Shown here: in pieces, positions 45,387 through 54,072 of the stretch | Layout: every line of letters begins with the position of its first letter | Position numbering within the stretch: position 1 is the first letter of the stretch | Source of the DNA: Bacteroidota bacterium | GTDB taxonomy: Bacteria > Bacteroidota > Bacteroidia > Bacteroidales > P3 | Direction: 5' to 3' | Assembly (NCBI GenBank): GCA_017860255.1 | Contig: JAFNAR010000012.1 | Span: 1 to 59,868 of the forward strand | Length of the DNA: 59,868 nt | The notes under the pieces: model-generated | Told to the model about the DNA's origin: nothing | Seen by the model: the letters and a program-made list of their open reading frames with translations, nothing else | The model's database searches: none | Translations under genes and position numbers: made by a program

Positions 45387-46394
45387 ATGAAAAGAATATT
45401 TTATTTTGTTGTAGCTTTTTCGATAGTAATGGCTGCATGTACAAAGAAAGACGAAAAGAAAGCTGAAGTAAAAAATGAGACTGTAAAAGTTAAGATTGAA
45501 ACTGCATCAATGCAAGAGATAGATCAAATCTATGAATTTACATCAACAGTAGATGCTGCAGTAAAGAACTTTATTTCTTCAGCTGGAGGAACAAGAATTG
45601 AAAAAATTTGGGTAGAAGTTGGACAAAAAGTAAGAAAAGGTCAAAAACTTGTTACAATGGAAAACACTAATCTTAACACTGCTCAAACTCAATTAGCAAA
45701 TTTACAAAATGAAGTAAAAAGAATGGAAGCATTGTATACAAGTGGAGGAATTTCAAAACAACAACTTGATCAAATTAAAACTCAAGAAGAAGTTACCAAA
45801 AGAAATATTAGAAATTTAGAAAGTAACATTACTCTTACCTCTCCTATTTCTGGAGTTATAACAATGAGAAACTTTGATAATGGAGATGTTTCAGGAGCGC
45901 AACCAATTCTTCAAGTAATGCAAATTTCACCTGTTAAACTTAAGTTTAATATTAACGAAACATTCTACAACAAAGTTAAATTAGGAATGTCTGTAAAGAC
46001 TAAAGTTGAGGTATTCGGAGATGAAGAATTTTCTGGAAAGATCAGTTTAATTGCACCAACAATTGACCCTCTAACACGTACTTTTACTGTAGAAGCACAA
46101 TTTGCTAATGCAAATCAAAAATTACGTCCTGGTATGTTTGGAAGAGTTGAACTTAATCTTGGAAAAGCTAAAAAAGTTATTGTTTCTGACAAAGCAATTA
46201 TTAAACAAAGCGGAACAAATAACAAATACGTATTTATTGAAAAGAATGGTACTGTAGAATATCGTCAAGTTGAATTAGGAAGACGTATGAGAGATAAATA
46301 TGAACTATTGAGTGGAGTAAATGATGGAGAAAATGTTGTTGTTTCAGGACAAACTAGTTTGCTTGATGGCAAAAAAGTTATTGTAGTTAAATAA
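45387..46394 (+). CDS. RND efflux periplasmic adaptor lipoprotein
   Basis: The 335-residue protein from ATG 45387 is a lipoprotein (lipobox VMAAC, C18). It has a biotinyl-lipoyl half-motif (GGTRIEKIWVEVGQKVRKGQKLV), a short helical hairpin, TLTSPISGVI, a beta-barrel and a C-terminal membrane-proximal domain. It bridges TolC and the RND pump. The frame is open to ATG 45345, which overlaps the TolC stop, but that adds a 14-residue extension before an otherwise normal signal peptide, so the inner ATG is preferred. Confidence 0.9.
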   Translation: MKRIFYFVVAFSIVMAACTKKDEKKAEVKNETVKVKIETASMQEIDQIYEFTSTVDAAVKNFISSAGGTRIEKIWVEVGQKVRKGQKLVTMENTNLNTAQTQLANLQNEVKRMEALYTSGGISKQQLDQIKTQEEVTKRNIRNLESNITLTSPISGVITMRNFDNGDVSGAQPILQVMQISPVKLKFNINETFYNKVKLGMSVKTKVEVFGDEEFSGKISLIAPTIDPLTRTFTVEAQFANANQKLRPGMFGRVELNLGKAKKVIVSDKAIIKQSGTNNKYVFIEKNGTVEYRQVELGRRMRDKYELLSGVNDGENVVVSGQTSLLDGKKVIVVK

Positions 46395-46413
46395 TTAGAT
46401 AGATTATTAAGAT

Positions 46414-49400
46414 ATGAAATTATACGAAGCATCCGTAAAGAAACCCATCACAACGGCCATTATTTTTGTTGCCATAGTTGTGTTAGGGCTGTTCTCACTA
46501 AGTAAGTTAAGCATTGATATGTTGCCTGAGATTGAAATGAATCAAGCAATAGTAATTGTAACATATCCAGGTGCATCAGCTGAAGATGTCGAGAATAATG
46601 TAAGTAAGACATTAGAAAGTGCATTAAGCACTGTAAGTGACTTAAAAAAAATAAAATCTACTTCTAAAGAAAATACAGCAGTAATTAGTGTTGAATTTAA
46701 TTGGGGAACAGACCTTGACGCAGCAGTTAATGATATGCGTGATAAAATTGAGATGGTAAAAAGTTATTTACCTGATGGTTGTTCTAATCCAATTATTATG
46801 AAGATTAGTACCGATATGATTCCAGTTGCTATATATTCTGCAACTGCTGAAGAAAGTTCACAAGCACTTTATAAAATTCTTGATGATGGAGTCGCTAATC
46901 CATTAAATCGTATAAATGGCGTTGGCTCTGTTTCAATTGCCGGTGCTCCTCAAAGAGAAATAAGCGTAAATATTGACCCTCAAAAACTTGAAGCATATAA
47001 TTTAACTATTGAGCAAATTGGTGGAGCAATTGCAAAAGAGAATGTAAACACTCCTGGAGGTTCAATTGATATTGGTTCTGAAACTTATTCTCTTCGTATT
47101 GAAGGAGAAATGAAAGAAAGTGATATTTTAAATAATGTAATAGTTTCTAATTATGGTGGAAAGAGTGTATATTTAAAAGATATTGCTATAGTAAGAGATT
47201 CTGTTCAAGAAAAAGCACAAGAAAGTTACGTTAATGGCAGAAAAGGTGCAACTATAGTAATTCAAAAACAAACAGGAGCTAATTCTGTAGAAGTTGTAAA
47301 GAAAATTCGTGAACAATTACCTCAAATTCAGAAAAACTTACCAAAAGACATTCAATTTGAAGAGGTAATGAATACTACCGATAATATAGAAAACTCTATT
47401 GCGTCGTTAGTTGAAACCGTTCTATTAGCATTTTTATTTGTTGCTATTGTTGTTATATTCTTCTTAGGACAATGGAGAGCGACAATAATTATTATGATAA
47501 CCATTCCTATATCTCTGATTGCTTCATTTATCTATTTACTTGTTACAGGTAATACATTAAATGTTATCTCTCTTTCTGCACTTTCAATTGCTATTGGTAT
47601 GGTAGTTGACGATGCTATTGTGGTATTGGAAAACATTTCAACACATATTGAAAGAGGAGCAAGACCAAGAGAAGCTGCAATATATGGTACAAATGAAGTT
47701 GGTGTAGCAGTTATAGCTTCAACATTAACTATTTTTGCTGTTTTCTTACCATTTACAATGATGGGAGGTATGGCTGGTATAATGTTCTCTCAATTAGGTT
47801 GGATGGTATGTATTGTTATGGCGATTTCATTGATTTGTGCTTTAACACTTATACCTATGCTTAGTGCTACTATGCTTAAGAAAGATAGAACAAATAGCAA
47901 AGTATTTGAAAAACTATATTCTCCAATTAGGAAGTTTTTGAATAATTTAGATGTATTTTACGCAAAATGCCTTACATGGGTTGTTAGACATAAAACTGTT
48001 ACAATTATTTCTGGAGTATTAATCTTTGTAGGTTCTATTATGTTGTCATTTGGAATAGGTTCAGAATTTATTCCTCAATCTGATAATAGTCAAATTTCAG
48101 GGAACTTCCAGCTACCTGTTGGTGCTAATGTTGAACGTTCAAAAGTAGTTGCTAAGCAATTTGAAACAAATATTAAGAAAAAATACCCAGAAATTTCTAC
48201 ATTATCATATACTGTTGGTATCCCTTCGGAAGATGACGATAATTCTTGGGCACAAATGCAAACATCAGGAAGTAACTATGTTTCATTTAGAATTAAACTA
48301 TCTGATTTAAAAGAACGTAAAAGAGATATTTTTGAAATTTCAGAAGGAATTCGTCAAGAATTGGCTTCATATCCAGAGTTATATAAATATAATGTTTTAG
48401 CTGGAGGAGGAGATGGAATGACTTCAGGTTCAACTGTTGATGTTGAAATATTGGGATATAATTTTAATGAAACAGAAAAAATAGCAAAAGAAATCAAAGA
48501 AAAGATGTCTAATACCAAAGGATTTAGAGATGTTACTATTAGTCGTGAAGATTATAAACCTCTCTATCAAATTGAATTTGACAGAGAAAAACTTGCTCTA
48601 AATGGACTTAATGTAGCTACTGCCTCAACATATATTAGAAATAGAATGAATGGAATGACAGCTTCTTTATTTAGAGAAGAAGGTGATGAATATAAAATTA
48701 AAATTCGTTACGATAGGGAACATCGTCAATCAATTGAAGATATTGAAAACATTATGATTTACAACCAAACTGGAAAAGCAATAAGATTAAACGAAGTTGC
48801 TAAGGTTGTTGAAAAGTTTTCACCACCATCAATTGAACGTCAAGACCGTGAACGTATTGTTAAAGTAAGCGCAACTTTGTATGGAGAAACACTTGATAAA
48901 GCAACAAAAAATCTACAAAGTAAAATTGACAAAATGGCTATTCCATCTAATATTGGTGTTCAAATTGGAGGTACTTTGGAAGAACAACAAGAATCATTCT
49001 CAGATATGGGATTACTTGCAGCATTGATTATTATGTTAGTGTATTTTGTTATGGCTGCTCAATTTGAATCACTACGTTATCCATTTATTATAATGTTCTC
49101 TATACCATTCGCTTTAACAGGAGTTTTAATTGCTCTATTTATCACTGGTGGAACAATAAATATGATGAGTGCAATTGGTAGTATTATGCTTATTGGTATA
49201 GTTGTCAAGAATGGTATTGTGCTCGTTGACTACATTAACTTAAACCGTGAAAGAGGAATGAGTATAACAACAGCAGTAATTAATGGAGGTAAATCTCGTT
49301 TACGTCCAGTTATCATGACAACTGCAACAACAGTTTTAGGTATGATACCTATGGCAATTGGATTTGGAGAAGGAGCTGAGCTATGGCAACCAATGGGAGT

Positions 49401-49548
49401 TGTTATTGTTGGAGGTTTAACAGTATCTACCTTAATTACCCTTATTTTAATTCCAACATTATACTGTGTTTTTGCATCAAGAGAAGTTAAAACTTATCGT
49501 AACAAACATAGAATTAAATTAAATCGTAGAACAATTAAAGCAGAATAA
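46414..49548 (+). CDS. RND-family efflux permease (HAE1-like)
   Basis: The 1044-residue inner-membrane pump has 12 predicted helices and two large periplasmic loops. TM1 follows MKLYEASVKKPIT. TM4 has GMVVDDAIVVLENIS with the paired Asp of the proton relay, and TM10 has GIVVKNGIVLVDYIN with the relay Lys. GQWRATIIIMITIPIS is the usual TM motif. It works with the adaptor and TolC proteins encoded just upstream. Gene order and neighbours match the XepCAB locus of Porphyromonas gingivalis; substrates are unknown. Confidence 0.95.
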   Translation: MKLYEASVKKPITTAIIFVAIVVLGLFSLSKLSIDMLPEIEMNQAIVIVTYPGASAEDVENNVSKTLESALSTVSDLKKIKSTSKENTAVISVEFNWGTDLDAAVNDMRDKIEMVKSYLPDGCSNPIIMKISTDMIPVAIYSATAEESSQALYKILDDGVANPLNRINGVGSVSIAGAPQREISVNIDPQKLEAYNLTIEQIGGAIAKENVNTPGGSIDIGSETYSLRIEGEMKESDILNNVIVSNYGGKSVYLKDIAIVRDSVQEKAQESYVNGRKGATIVIQKQTGANSVEVVKKIREQLPQIQKNLPKDIQFEEVMNTTDNIENSIASLVETVLLAFLFVAIVVIFFLGQWRATIIIMITIPISLIASFIYLLVTGNTLNVISLSALSIAIGMVVDDAIVVLENISTHIERGARPREAAIYGTNEVGVAVIASTLTIFAVFLPFTMMGGMAGIMFSQLGWMVCIVMAISLICALTLIPMLSATMLKKDRTNSKVFEKLYSPIRKFLNNLDVFYAKCLTWVVRHKTVTIISGVLIFVGSIMLSFGIGSEFIPQSDNSQISGNFQLPVGANVERSKVVAKQFETNIKKKYPEISTLSYTVGIPSEDDDNSWAQMQTSGSNYVSFRIKLSDLKERKRDIFEISEGIRQELASYPELYKYNVLAGGGDGMTSGSTVDVEILGYNFNETEKIAKEIKEKMSNTKGFRDVTISREDYKPLYQIEFDREKLALNGLNVATASTYIRNRMNGMTASLFREEGDEYKIKIRYDREHRQSIEDIENIMIYNQTGKAIRLNEVAKVVEKFSPPSIERQDRERIVKVSATLYGETLDKATKNLQSKIDKMAIPSNIGVQIGGTLEEQQESFSDMGLLAALIIMLVYFVMAAQFESLRYPFIIMFSIPFALTGVLIALFITGGTINMMSAIGSIMLIGIVVKNGIVLVDYINLNRERGMSITTAVINGGKSRLRPVIMTTATTVLGMIPMAIGFGEGAELWQPMGVVIVGGLTVSTLITLILIPTLYCVFASREVKTYRNKHRIKLNRRTIKAE

Positions 49549-49550
49549 AA

Positions 49551-49841
49551 ATGAAAGCAGCATTCATAACATATAATCAAGCTCTTGTAGAAGATGTGGA
49601 AGATATCTTAAGTCAACTTTCAATAAGAGGATTTACACGTTGGCAAGATGTTCAAGGAAGAGGCACTATAAAAGGAGAACCTCATTTAGGATCTCATGCT
49701 TGGCCTTCAAAAAACATGGCAACTCTTTGTATTGTTGATGACAATATTGCTCCTATTCTAAAAAAGAGAATACAAGCACTTGACAAAGAAGCACCAGAAC
49801 AAGGATTAAGAATATTCTTTTGGGAAACAATTGATGTTTAG
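49551..49841 (+). CDS. Small PG0541-like (P-II-like fold) protein of the efflux operon
   Basis: The 96-residue protein starts two bases after the RND stop. The pattern (AFITYNQALVEDVEDILSQL...GFTRWQDVQGRG...GEPHLGSHAWPSKN) is that of small ferredoxin-like proteins related to the nitrogen-regulator P-II fold. These follow RND operons in Bacteroidetes, including PG0541 next to xepCAB. There is no signal peptide, so it is cytoplasmic. A regulatory or sensing role for the pump is inferred from synteny only. Confidence 0.75.
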   Translation: MKAAFITYNQALVEDVEDILSQLSIRGFTRWQDVQGRGTIKGEPHLGSHAWPSKNMATLCIVDDNIAPILKKRIQALDKEAPEQGLRIFFWETIDV

Positions 49842-49876
49842 ACTAAAAGAATTATAAAAATTCATGTTTAAATCAG

Positions 49877-49902
49877 AAAGAGGTATATTTTTATACCTCT
49901 TT
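49877..49902 (+). terminator. Terminator of the efflux operon
   Basis: Perfect 11-bp stem, arms 49877-49887 and 49892-49902, loop TTTT, followed by a T-rich tract. Confidence 0.85.
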
Positions 49903-49983
49903 TTCTTTTTAATGAAATCCAGAATCCAATGTTATTAATATCTCTAAATCACAAACAATAAATAACTAATCATATTTTTTCTT

Positions 49984-49991
49984 TACTTTTG
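49984..49991 (+). promoter_or_regulatory. -7 element immediately before yqaA-like gene
   Basis: TACTTTTG ends five bases before ATG 49996. The transcript start would fall on or next to the start codon, implying a leaderless message. Confidence 0.5.
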
Positions 49992-49995
49992 CAAA

Positions 49996-50427
49996 ATGTT
50001 TGTAAATTTAGGTTATTGGGGATTGTTTATAGCAAGCTTTTTAAGCTCAACTATTATTCCAATGAGCTCAGAGGTGGCTTTAGTTACTCTTATTGCTCTT
50101 GGACTAAACCCCGTTTGGTGTGTTTTGATTGCAACCTTAGGAAATTCATTAGGAGGGATGACTTCTTATGGTTTAGGTTATTTGGGCAAATGGGAATGGT
50201 TGGAAAAGTATTTTAGAACACCTAAAGAAAAGGTTGAAAAGTTCCAAAGTAAAATTAAACGCTGGGGACCAATAATTGGACTCTTTGCTTGGCTGCCTTT
50301 TGTTGGAGATTTATTGGCAATTGGACTTGGTTTTATGAGAATGAATCCTTGGCTTTCTTGTTTATATATGGCAATTGGACGACTTATTCGTTTTTCAATT
50401 GTTGGGGGAATAATGCAATTGTTCTAA
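49996..50427 (+). CDS. YqaA/DedA-like inner-membrane protein
   Basis: The 143-residue protein has about four membrane helices: GYWGLFIASFLSSTIIPMSSEVALV, then a LIATLGNSLGGMTSYGLGYLGK block, an amphipathic charged loop (YFRTPKEKVEKFQSKIKRWG) and RWGPIIGLFAWLPFVGDLLAI. This is the short YqaA branch of the SNARE-associated/DedA family, whose longer members move lipids. It begins five bases after a -7 element. The next gene has its own promoter. Confidence 0.85.
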   Translation: MFVNLGYWGLFIASFLSSTIIPMSSEVALVTLIALGLNPVWCVLIATLGNSLGGMTSYGLGYLGKWEWLEKYFRTPKEKVEKFQSKIKRWGPIIGLFAWLPFVGDLLAIGLGFMRMNPWLSCLYMAIGRLIRFSIVGGIMQLF

Positions 50428-50433
50428 TTTTAT

Positions 50434-50441
50434 TATCTTTG
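50434..50441 (+). promoter_or_regulatory. -7 element of the coiled-coil gene
   Basis: TATCTTTG, 24 bases before ATG 50466. It fixes the start at 50466, although the frame is open upstream through the yqaA-like gene. Confidence 0.5.
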
Positions 50442-50465
50442 CACTTATTTAATTATTTTGTCACA

Positions 50466-51809
50466 ATGAATTTTCTAAAAGTTTTTATTACATCTGTAGC
50501 TCTAATAATTTCTTTTTCTACATTCTCTCAAGTAGATTCTCTATCATATATTGAAGAATCAAAAAATGCTTTTATCTCCAATGAACCTCTTGAAAAGGAA
50601 GAAATTGAAGATAGTTTGAAAATAAAATACGATAAAATCATACAAGAATATACCACTGCAAAAGCTGAACTTAAAGAAAGAACAATTGAGATTGACTCTC
50701 TAACAAAGGTTGTTGAGAATATGACTGAGATTATGAATAAGGTAAATTCTAAATACAACCAACTCACAGCCGATTATGAAGAGGCAGAAAACCAAATTCA
50801 ACAAATTAAAACCAAACTCCAAGAAGATACAACTCGTTTTTTATTAGAAATTGATGAGTTAAAAATAGATCATTTGAACTTAAAAACTCTCAACGACACT
50901 CTTTCTAAACTCAATCAAGAATATAGAATTCAACTAAATGAAAAGAATCATTTATTGGAAGAAAAGATAAAAATACTTCAGGAAAAAGAAATTCTCTTTG
51001 CTGAAAAAGAACAATTATATAAAGATGCAATTAATGCATCTCAAATAGATAAAACAAAAATAGAAGGACAAGTTGAAAAGAAAAATGCTCAAATTGAAGG
51101 AAAGGAAAGAGAAATTAACCTATTGCAAAAGAGTATTAATGAAAAAGACACTTCTTTAATTGTGAAAGACCAAAATCTTAACAAGATCACACAAGAAAAG
51201 GAAATGTACTATATGATGGCTGACACTCTAAGAGCCAAACTTGTTGAAACAGAAAAAGAACTATTGAAAATAAAAGAAGAACTAAAATTCCAAAAACAAA
51301 AAGCCGCTGAAGCACAAGCAAAGATTGATGCTGCAACAGGAAGGAAAAAGAAGGTAAGAGTTATTCAAGGAATTGCAATGCGCTTCTATCCTACTCCTGT
51401 TTGGGACATTGTTCCAAGAGCAACAGAAACTGGATTTGAGAATATTGTTATAAACAGAAACACGTCCGAAGTTGACTTTGACTTTATTACTGGAGCATCA
51501 GTTATTCTTTACGATTTAACAAAACCTGAAGACAAATTTGCTTCCGATATATCTGTTTATGTTGGATTTGGAGGAGCAAACCTATTTAAAAACTTTTATG
51601 TTGGTGGTTCTTACCGTTTTTTGGATTTCTTTCATGTAGCTCTTGGAGTTAACGTTTCTGAATACACTCTTTTGGCAGAAGAATTTAACAAAGAAGGACA
51701 AGCTCTTAAACCTGGCTGGTCAATACAAACCACCAAAGAATGGAAGGTTACTCCTTTTATTTCTCTTTCATTAGATTTTGAATTTCTATCCTATATTGGA
51801 AAAAAATAA
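50466..51809 (+). CDS. Secreted coiled-coil protein with C-terminal beta-rich domain, unknown function
   Basis: From ATG 50466 the product is 447 residues with a signal peptide (about 1-21, ending STFSQ). A long coiled coil follows (about 55-295, heptad-rich Glu/Lys/Leu/Ile). A C-terminal domain (about 300-447) has GFENIVINRNTSEVDFDFI, DISVYVGFGGANLFKNFYVG and alternating hydrophobic strands that could sit in or under the outer membrane. I do not recognise the family. It could be a periplasm-spanning rod. An amidohydrolase gene follows after 14 bases, perhaps only by transcription. Confidence 0.7.
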   Translation: MNFLKVFITSVALIISFSTFSQVDSLSYIEESKNAFISNEPLEKEEIEDSLKIKYDKIIQEYTTAKAELKERTIEIDSLTKVVENMTEIMNKVNSKYNQLTADYEEAENQIQQIKTKLQEDTTRFLLEIDELKIDHLNLKTLNDTLSKLNQEYRIQLNEKNHLLEEKIKILQEKEILFAEKEQLYKDAINASQIDKTKIEGQVEKKNAQIEGKEREINLLQKSINEKDTSLIVKDQNLNKITQEKEMYYMMADTLRAKLVETEKELLKIKEELKFQKQKAAEAQAKIDAATGRKKKVRVIQGIAMRFYPTPVWDIVPRATETGFENIVINRNTSEVDFDFITGASVILYDLTKPEDKFASDISVYVGFGGANLFKNFYVGGSYRFLDFFHVALGVNVSEYTLLAEEFNKEGQALKPGWSIQTTKEWKVTPFISLSLDFEFLSYIGKK

Positions 51810-51823
51810 AAAACATAAGAATT

Positions 51824-53059
51824 ATGAATACAATACTCATTAAGAATATAAGCCTCAAGAATAGAATTGTTGATGTTTTAATTGAAGGAAATGTTTTCAA
51901 ACAAATTGAACCTGAAATAAAAGACGTAAATGCTGATAAAATAATTGACGGAACAAATAGAGCAATTATCCAACCATTCTATAATATGCACACTCATTCT
52001 TCAATGACTCTTTTAAGAGGATATGGAGATGATATGCGTTTGTTTCAATGGCTTTCAGAATACATCTGGCCAGAGGAGGCTAAACTTACTGCCGAAGACA
52101 TATATAATGGAACTCGCCTTGCAATTGTTGAAATGATTCGTTCAGGTACAGTTTTCTTTTTAGATATGTATTGGCATCATCAAGAAATTATTCGTGCTGC
52201 TCAAGAAATGAAAGTTAGGGCAAGCGTTGGAGTAACTTTTATTGAAGAAAGAGGGAAAAAAGAAATTGAAGATAATATCAAGTTTATAAATAACTTTAAA
52301 TCTCCATCAAATAGAATAACAATCAATGTAGCTCCTCATGCCATTTACACAGTAGGTAAAGATCTTTATCAGGAACTATATTTGATTTCTAAAGTAAGAG
52401 GTTTGAAACTTAACACCCATCTTGCAGAAACAGTAAACGAAGTTAATGACTGCAAAAAAGCAAACAACAACCTTACCCCTACTGAATATTTAGAATCAAT
52501 TGGAGTTTTGGATGAAAACACTATTGCTGCTCATTGCGTTCATTTAACAGAACATGATGCAGAAATTCTTTCCTCCAAAGGAGTAACTCTTGTGCATAAT
52601 CCTTGTGCAAATATGAAATTAGCATCAGGAGCTTTCAATGTTCCTTTAATAAACAAATACGATTGTAGAGTTTGTTTGGGAACAGACGGAACAAGTTCCA
52701 ATAATAATCTTTCAATGTTGGAGGAAATGAAATTTGCTGCCCTACTTGCTAAAGTTAGCTATCATGATACTTCTTTGCTTTCAGCCAATCAGGTTTTTGC
52801 ATGGGCAACTAAGAATGGTGCAGAAACTATGGGTTTAAATGCAGGAAAGATTAAAGAAGGTATGCTTGCAGACTGTTTAATTGTTAATTTGAATAACGAC
52901 AGATTAATTCCAAATAATAATTTAATCTCCAACTGGGTATATTCAGCAGATAGTCGTTGTATTGAAACAGTTATTTGCGATGGAAATATCCTTATGGAAA
53001 ACTACATCATCCCTAACGAAGAAGAAATTCTTGAAAAAGCGAAAAGAAAGATTAGTTAG
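51824..53059 (+). CDS. Amidohydrolase of the MtaD/TrzN (methylthioadenosine/SAH deaminase-like) family
   Basis: The 411-residue metal hydrolase has NMHTHSSMTLLRG (first metal His pair), VAPHAIYTV, THLAE (metal His), AAHCVHLTEHD and LGTDGTSSNNNLSMLEEMK (metal Asp). The surrounding beta-sandwich residues contain IQPFYNMHTH and a C-terminal GKIKEGMLADCLIV. Family members deaminate S-adenosylhomocysteine, methylthioadenosine or related amines; the exact substrate cannot be read from sequence. It follows the coiled-coil gene by 14 bases. Confidence 0.9.
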   Translation: MNTILIKNISLKNRIVDVLIEGNVFKQIEPEIKDVNADKIIDGTNRAIIQPFYNMHTHSSMTLLRGYGDDMRLFQWLSEYIWPEEAKLTAEDIYNGTRLAIVEMIRSGTVFFLDMYWHHQEIIRAAQEMKVRASVGVTFIEERGKKEIEDNIKFINNFKSPSNRITINVAPHAIYTVGKDLYQELYLISKVRGLKLNTHLAETVNEVNDCKKANNNLTPTEYLESIGVLDENTIAAHCVHLTEHDAEILSSKGVTLVHNPCANMKLASGAFNVPLINKYDCRVCLGTDGTSSNNNLSMLEEMKFAALLAKVSYHDTSLLSANQVFAWATKNGAETMGLNAGKIKEGMLADCLIVNLNNDRLIPNNNLISNWVYSADSRCIETVICDGNILMENYIIPNEEEILEKAKRKIS

Positions 53060-53232
53060 TTATACTATAGAAGATTTAATACTTATATTTTCTTGATTTG
53101 CTTTTTTCATTAAATTGTTTTCCTAAACAGTTCCAATAGACAAAAATTTAAAAAGAACAAACTCTCTCTTTTGCGTAAATATTTGGGAATATAATTAATG
53201 GGAAATACTACATTATATTCAAAATAATTTTG

Positions 53233-53290
53233 TATATTTGCAAATGCAAACCTCTCATTAGGTTTATTTAGGACTATTTATCCTAAAGTC
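53233..53290 (+). ncRNA. Candidate small RNA: -7 element followed by two stem-loops
   Basis: TATATTTG (53233-53240) is followed within eight bases by AAACCT-6-AGGTTT (53248-53265) and then TTTAGGA-7-TCCTAAA (53267-53287). There is no open frame downstream, no -33 match and no clear T run, so this is speculative. Confidence 0.3.
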
Positions 53291-53334
53291 AATTTCTAAA
53301 AAACAAACTCCAATCCCCAAAATATATTAATTAA

Positions 53335-53396
53335 AAAGATGCACATCTTTTATAGTGAAAGATGCGCATCTTTTGGTATGAAAGATGTACATCTTT
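53335..53396. repeat. Array of three 16-bp palindromes with exact 23-bp period
   Basis: AAAGATGYRCATCTTT occurs at 53335-53350, 53358-53373 and 53381-53396. The centres are CA, CG and TA, so copies two and three are perfect palindromes. The seven-base spacers are TATAGTG and TGGTATG. It resembles the array at 34804 in layout but not in sequence. Confidence 0.92.
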
Positions 53397-53539
53397 GAGG
53401 TAAAAAGTCCTTGATTAATAAGTTTTATATAAGGAGTTTGTAGATTTATTCGCCGTTTAAATTTACTTATATCAAGGTTTTATTTTTTCTTTCTTAGTTT
53501 TATTTTAGGGAAACAAAGTTTTACTTTTCGCAAAGGACT

Positions 53540-53588
53540 TTAAGGAGTTTAAAGACTTTAATGTCCTTAAGGTCTTTAAACTACTTAA
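53540..53588. repeat. Long imperfect hairpin
   Basis: 22-base arms 53540-53561 and 53567-53588 (TTAAGGAGTTTAAAGACTTTAA and its partner with two mismatches) surround the loop TGTCC. It is too AT-rich and lacks a T run, so it is not a standard terminator. Confidence 0.8.
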
Positions 53589-54017
53589 GCTCATTAACAA
53601 TTAATAAGATTACCATAAAGGGAAAAGGTTTGTAGAAAAACATATCCCATTTAAGAAATAAAACAAGAAAGGATCAAGAAGATATAAAAACATTTCACTA
53701 CCTTTGAGCTTTGAAAACAAATAAAAAGTTAATAATGAATAAGTATCTGACTGAAAATCATTAGCGATCTAAAATTGGCAATTAAACATTTCTTTAGCCA
53801 AAATATAGTTTAACCGATACAACTAAAAAGGAATAAATTACAATACCCTTATATATAAAATCAATTCATATTGCTAACTTATATTCACGTACTAAAGTTG
53901 GAAATACAAAGTTTTAATTCAAAAATATCAATGAATATAGATTAATCTGTGTTCCTTATATTTTCTTATATTAATTATTCTTTTATTAATTCTCATCTAC
54001 ATAATTCTCAAGAAAAA

Positions 54018-54054
54018 TTTGGTCAATTAAAATATTGTTCGTTATTTTGCGAAC
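54018..54054 (+). promoter_or_regulatory. Promoter and candidate ArsR operator of the ars operon
   Basis: TTTG 54018-54021, 20 bases, then TTATTTTG (54042-54049, one base from TAnnTTTG). The -7 element is exactly enclosed by the inverted repeat GTTCG (54037-54041) and CGAAC (54050-54054). ArsR repressors bind inverted repeats over the promoter of their own operon, so this is the likely operator. ATG of arsR is 18 bases further. Confidence 0.55.
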
Positions 54055-54072
54055 TACAAACAAAGTATTCTT

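Larger units (their letters stand above)
53060..54072. other. 1-kb non-coding region rich in inverted repeats
   Basis: No convincing gene is seen. It contains, in order: a -7 element with two hairpins (53233-53287), the three-palindrome array (53335-53396), a long hairpin (53540-53588), a second -7 element TACCTTTG (53699-53706) followed by a nine-codon frame (ATG 53735, MNKYLTENH), and the ars promoter/operator at its right end. An open frame from 53949 overlaps arsR in another phase and is not credible. Confidence 0.6.

Noticed and set aside
50289..50465. Upstream extension of the coiled-coil protein
   Set aside because: It overlaps the YqaA-like gene in another frame, and the signal peptide starts at 50466.
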